Source: Natronobacterium texcoconense
GTDB taxonomy: Archaea > Halobacteriota > Halobacteria > Halobacteriales > Natrialbaceae
Length of the DNA: 64,000 nucleotides
Reading direction: 5' to 3'
Assembly: GCF_900104065.1 (NCBI RefSeq)
Contig: NZ_FNLC01000001.1
Span: forward strand, 992,001 to 1,056,000
Position numbers and translations under genes: made by a program. The notes under the pieces were generated by a model. That model was not told the DNA's origin and did not search any database. It saw nothing but the letters and a program-made list of their open reading frames with translations. Of this stretch, positions 61,823 to 64,000 are shown piece after piece (position 1 is the first letter of the stretch; each line of letters begins with the position of its first letter).

Positions 61823-62563
61823 ATGGACGAACCCGATCTCTCGAGTCAGACCGTCCTCGTCACGGGGAGTGCGAGAGGCGTCGGCCGCGAACTCCTGCTG
61901 GCGACGGCCGACTGTGGGGCGAAGACGGCCGTTCACTACCACACGAGTGCCGATGCCGCTCGCGAAGTTGCCGACGAAGCGTCCGAGCGTGGGGCGGAGA
62001 ACGTGATGACGGTCCAGGGTGACGTGACTGATCCCGAAAGCGTCGAAGGAGTTTTCGGCGCGATCGAGTCGGAACTCGGTACCGTCGACGTGCTCGTCAA
62101 CAACGTCGGCGACTTCGCGCCGACTCACTGGGCAGACCTCGCGTTCGAGGACTGGAAACGCGTCTTCGAGACGAATCTCGACGGAACCTACCTCTGCTCG
62201 AGACGGGCGTTGCCGGCGATGCGAGAGAACGGCTACGGACGGATCGTCAACGTCGGCTACGCTTCGTCGGAGAAAGGGCTGGTGAGTCCGAAGAACTTCC
62301 CCTACTTCGCCGCGAAAGCCGGCGTCCTGATGTTCACGCGGATGCTCGCGGCCGACACGCAGGACGACGCCATTACCGTCAACGCCATCTCGCCGTACGT
62401 GGTCGAAAACTCCGACGAGTTCCCCGACGAACTCCCGCAGGACCGGCCCGCGCGATACGAAGACCTGATCCAGCCGCTGTACTTCTTCCTCGATCCCGAT
62501 ACCGAATACGTAAGCGGTGAAAACGTCGAAGTCGACGGCGGCTGGTTACCCGAATCCGTCTGA
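61823..62563 (+). CDS. Short-chain dehydrogenase/reductase
   Basis: 246 residues. Classical SDR: NAD(P)-binding TGSARGVGRELLL, NNVGDF (NNAG variant), the catalytic Tyr/Lys in PYFAAKAGVLMF and a Ser in the VGYASSEKG region. The end VSGENVEVDGGWLP is typical of 3-oxoacyl-ACP reductase-like members. Substrate unknown. An acyl-CoA role is possible given the neighbouring ligase. Confidence 0.9.
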   Translation: MDEPDLSSQTVLVTGSARGVGRELLLATADCGAKTAVHYHTSADAAREVADEASERGAENVMTVQGDVTDPESVEGVFGAIESELGTVDVLVNNVGDFAPTHWADLAFEDWKRVFETNLDGTYLCSRRALPAMRENGYGRIVNVGYASSEKGLVSPKNFPYFAAKAGVLMFTRMLAADTQDDAITVNAISPYVVENSDEFPDELPQDRPARYEDLIQPLYFFLDPDTEYVSGENVEVDGGWLPESV

Positions 62564-62566
62564 AAA

Positions 62567-62677
62567 CTACCGCGTTGTGTCGTCGGACTCGTCTCGCGTC
62601 GATTGCGACTCGAGCGTCGCAGCTACCTGTCTAGCTGCTCGATCGGCGGCTCGAGACCGCTCTTCGGGAGTGAGCAT
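62567..62677 (-). CDS. 36-residue highly charged small protein
   Basis: An ATG-started frame of 36 residues (MLTPEERSRAADRAARQVAA...) with alternating charges, probably helical. It starts 8 bp downstream of the wHTH stop in the same strand unit and ends next to the SDR stop. Support is limited to context and a coding-like composition; function unknown. Confidence 0.4.
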   Translation of the reverse strand: MLTPEERSRAADRAARQVAATLESQSTRDESDDTTR

Positions 62678-62685
62678 GGCGACGG

Positions 62686-62943
62686 TCAGGTGTCTTTCGC
62701 GACGCGCCAGGTGGTCGCGGACGTGTACGACCACTTCTCGATCTCCAGTTCGTCGGCCGAGTCCTGAAGCTGGACCATCAACGCGCCGATCTCTTTCGGA
62801 GAGAGATCGACGTCGTCGGCGATGAATTTGCCTTTGACGTAGAGATCACCCGACTGACGCTCGAGTTCCTCTTTGAAGTACTCGATCAATCGCTGTGCCT
62901 TCGACGATTGCTGCGGAGTCGTGGGGGTTGCGCTCGTACTCAT
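62686..62943 (-). CDS. Small winged-helix DNA-binding protein (DUF7123-like)
   Basis: 85 residues: QRLIEYFKEELERQSGDLYVKGKFIADDVDLSPKEIGALMVQL and the end ELEIEKWSYTSATTWRVAKDT make a winged helix similar to the protein at 30861. An 18-residue Thr/Pro/Ser-rich extension comes first. It starts 2 bp after the stop of the upstream membrane protein gene and is cotranscribed with it. Confidence 0.8.
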   Translation of the reverse strand: MSTSATPTTPQQSSKAQRLIEYFKEELERQSGDLYVKGKFIADDVDLSPKEIGALMVQLQDSADELEIEKWSYTSATTWRVAKDT

Positions 62944-62945
62944 GA

Positions 62946-63191
62946 TTACTGGGGGGTGTGGTTGTGACCGGCGATTGCACACGCACTGTACACGGCGAGG
63001 AAACCGATCGCGGTCGGCAGTGTGACCGACGCGACGCCTACCGCCAGCATCACGAGTGCGCATACTGGAAGCAGAATCGTCGTCCAGAAGGCGATCGCAC
63101 GAATCGGGAAGACGACGGACTCGCTCACGACGGAGGCGACGCGTCGTACGGCAGGCCCGGTGTGAGTGTCCGTGTCTGAGATCAACGGCAT
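62946..63191 (-). CDS. Small two- or three-helix membrane protein
   Basis: 81 residues: SVVFPIRAIAFWTTILLPVCALVMLAVGVASVTLPTAIGFLAVYSACAIAG carries two or three hydrophobic segments after a polar start. First gene in a short operon with the winged-helix regulator. A minus-strand CCTTTATATGG (63226-63236) upstream may be its TATA. Function unknown. Confidence 0.65.
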   Translation of the reverse strand: MPLISDTDTHTGPAVRRVASVVSESVVFPIRAIAFWTTILLPVCALVMLAVGVASVTLPTAIGFLAVYSACAIAGHNHTPQ

Positions 63192-63591
63192 GGTTTACCT
63201 CTCACTTCTCCCTTGCACCTCCGACCCCATATAAAGGACATATCATTAGACGTGATTCACCTATTTTCACGAATATACGTTTTTGCGCCACGTTTCACCT
63301 CGTTTTACGAACAGATGAAACGGCCTTAGAATCCGCTAGAAATTTTAGAACCGAACCTAATCGATTTATCCGTTCTCTAGATTACACCTCCAAAATTCGC
63401 CGGTCGAACACGATTTCACGAGGTCGAATCGCCGTTTCGATTTGAGTCCGGTCGCTCCTCGAGAAAAACGAATCGACGTCACTCTCGAGGAAAATGTCGG
63501 ATGGTATCACCCCTGATACCGAACCCGATCGGCGGTGGCCTCCATCCTGTGAAACCGATACAAAATTCACAACGGGATACGAACGGCCGCC
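63192..63591. other. 400-bp AT-richer intergenic region between divergent units
   Basis: 63230-63430 is markedly AT-richer than the surroundings and holds no supported gene. It probably contains the promoters of both flanking units; the lower GC may mark an older insertion. TATA candidates are ccatataaagg near 63226 (minus-strand unit) and acaaaattc near 63560 (plus-strand gene). Confidence 0.5.
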
Positions 63592-64000
63592 ATGAACGTC
63601 GACTGGAGCCGGATCACACACGTTACGAAGGTCGATCCAGCGAAATCACTCCCGGACGACCTCGAGGTTCTCGACGGAACCGATCTGATCATCGTCGGCG
63701 GATCGGACGGCGTGACGGCCGAGAACACGCTGGAAGCGGTCAGTGCGATCACCGAGTCCTTTCCCAGCCTCCCGGTCTGGCAGGAGCCGTACAGTTCCGA
63801 TCACGTCTCGAGGGATACCATCGAGGCCGTCGACTACGTCTCCGTTCCTGCGGTCTACAACGGCGATCGAGAACACTTCGTCGGCAAGCACGTCGACCTC
63901 TTCACCGAGGTCGGGAAGAAACCGGAGGAACTGCTCGGCTCGAGTCTACCGGTCGTCGGTAGCCTCGTCGCATCGAAAGGCGAGAAGGCGGTCTCGAAGC
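63592..64000 (+). CDS. Geranylgeranylglyceryl phosphate synthase-like (PcrB family), cut by window end
   Basis: 136 residues are visible, with no stop. WSRITHVTKVDPAKSLPDDL is a typical PcrB/GGGPS start, LIIVGGSDGVTAENTLEAV the phosphate/prenyl-binding block, and LPVWQEPYSSDHVSRDTIEAVDYVSVPAVYNG plus VGSLVASKGEKAVSK fit the family barrel. It would make the first ether bond of archaeal membrane lipids. The ATG at 63592 has an A/T-rich promoter about 27 bp upstream. The remaining two fifths lie outside the window. Confidence 0.8.
   Translation, partial: MNVDWSRITHVTKVDPAKSLPDDLEVLDGTDLIIVGGSDGVTAENTLEAVSAITESFPSLPVWQEPYSSDHVSRDTIEAVDYVSVPAVYNGDREHFVGKHVDLFTEVGKKPEELLGSSLPVVGSLVASKGEKAVSK

Overview
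The window is about 64 kb of GC-rich archaeal chromosome from a halophilic archaeon (class Halobacteria). The signs are very acidic proteins, leaderless TATA promoters about 25 bp upstream of ATG codons, Tat lipoproteins, HalOD1 and Bat-type HTH proteins, an rpa1-rpap1-rpe operon, a pccB-pccX-pccA carboxylase and a queDEC archaeosine operon. The gene mix suggests the Natrialbales, but that is inference. No rRNA, tRNA or CRISPR array was found.

Layout. 0-7 kb: sugar module with an ADP-dependent sugar kinase, a tandem UspA protein, a TreT-type trehalose synthase broken by one missing base, then a gap-pgk-nucleotidyltransferase operon. 7-11 kb: a Tat-exported trypsin-fold protease with a small membrane partner, and an acyl-CoA carboxyltransferase carrying a fused PccX/epsilon-like domain. 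11-17 kb: HalOD1 protein, MaoC hydratase, two glutamate dehydrogenases flanking a CitE-type lyase; these fit parts of the methylaspartate cycle. 17-24 kb: lipoprotein, acyl-CoA dehydrogenase, polytopic membrane protein, RIO/Bud32-like kinase, and a sodium/solute symporter divergent from an M24 protein that has lost metal ligands. 24-26 kb: Bat-type HTH, a non-autonomous IS200/IS605-like element, and an RHH-PIN toxin-antitoxin pair. 26-30 kb: divergent proline dehydrogenase and P5C dehydrogenase. 30-35 kb: small regulators, PhoU-like and NAD-kinase-like proteins. 35-42 kb: queDEC and the RPA operon. 42-48 kb: a complete branched-chain amino-acid type ABC importer. 48-52 kb: propionyl-/acetyl-CoA carboxylase.

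52-59 kb is the most unusual region. It holds a radical SAM/SPASM protein, a small protein with a C-terminal CGCGG motif (candidate RiPP precursor), a MoaD-like beta-grasp protein ending in Cys-Cys instead of Gly-Gly, two NnrS/haem-copper-oxidase-like membrane proteins, a frameshifted NAD(P)-binding protein and an Fe-S-assembly-like protein. Two GAAC-NN-GTTC dyads mark promoters here, and an AT-richer insertion separates the radical SAM gene from its putative substrate. 59-64 kb: acyl-CoA ligase, UspA proteins, a short-chain dehydrogenase, a small wHTH operon, and the start of a geranylgeranylglyceryl phosphate synthase-like gene.

Four copies of a 77-78 bp nested palindrome, each within about 35 bp of a gene's 3' end, form a dispersed repeat family. 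Metabolically, proline-to-glutamate oxidation, glutamate dehydrogenases, MaoC/CitE enzymes, acyl-CoA ligase and dehydrogenase and propionyl-CoA carboxylase together indicate a carbon economy running through acyl-CoA, glutamate and C3-C5 intermediates.
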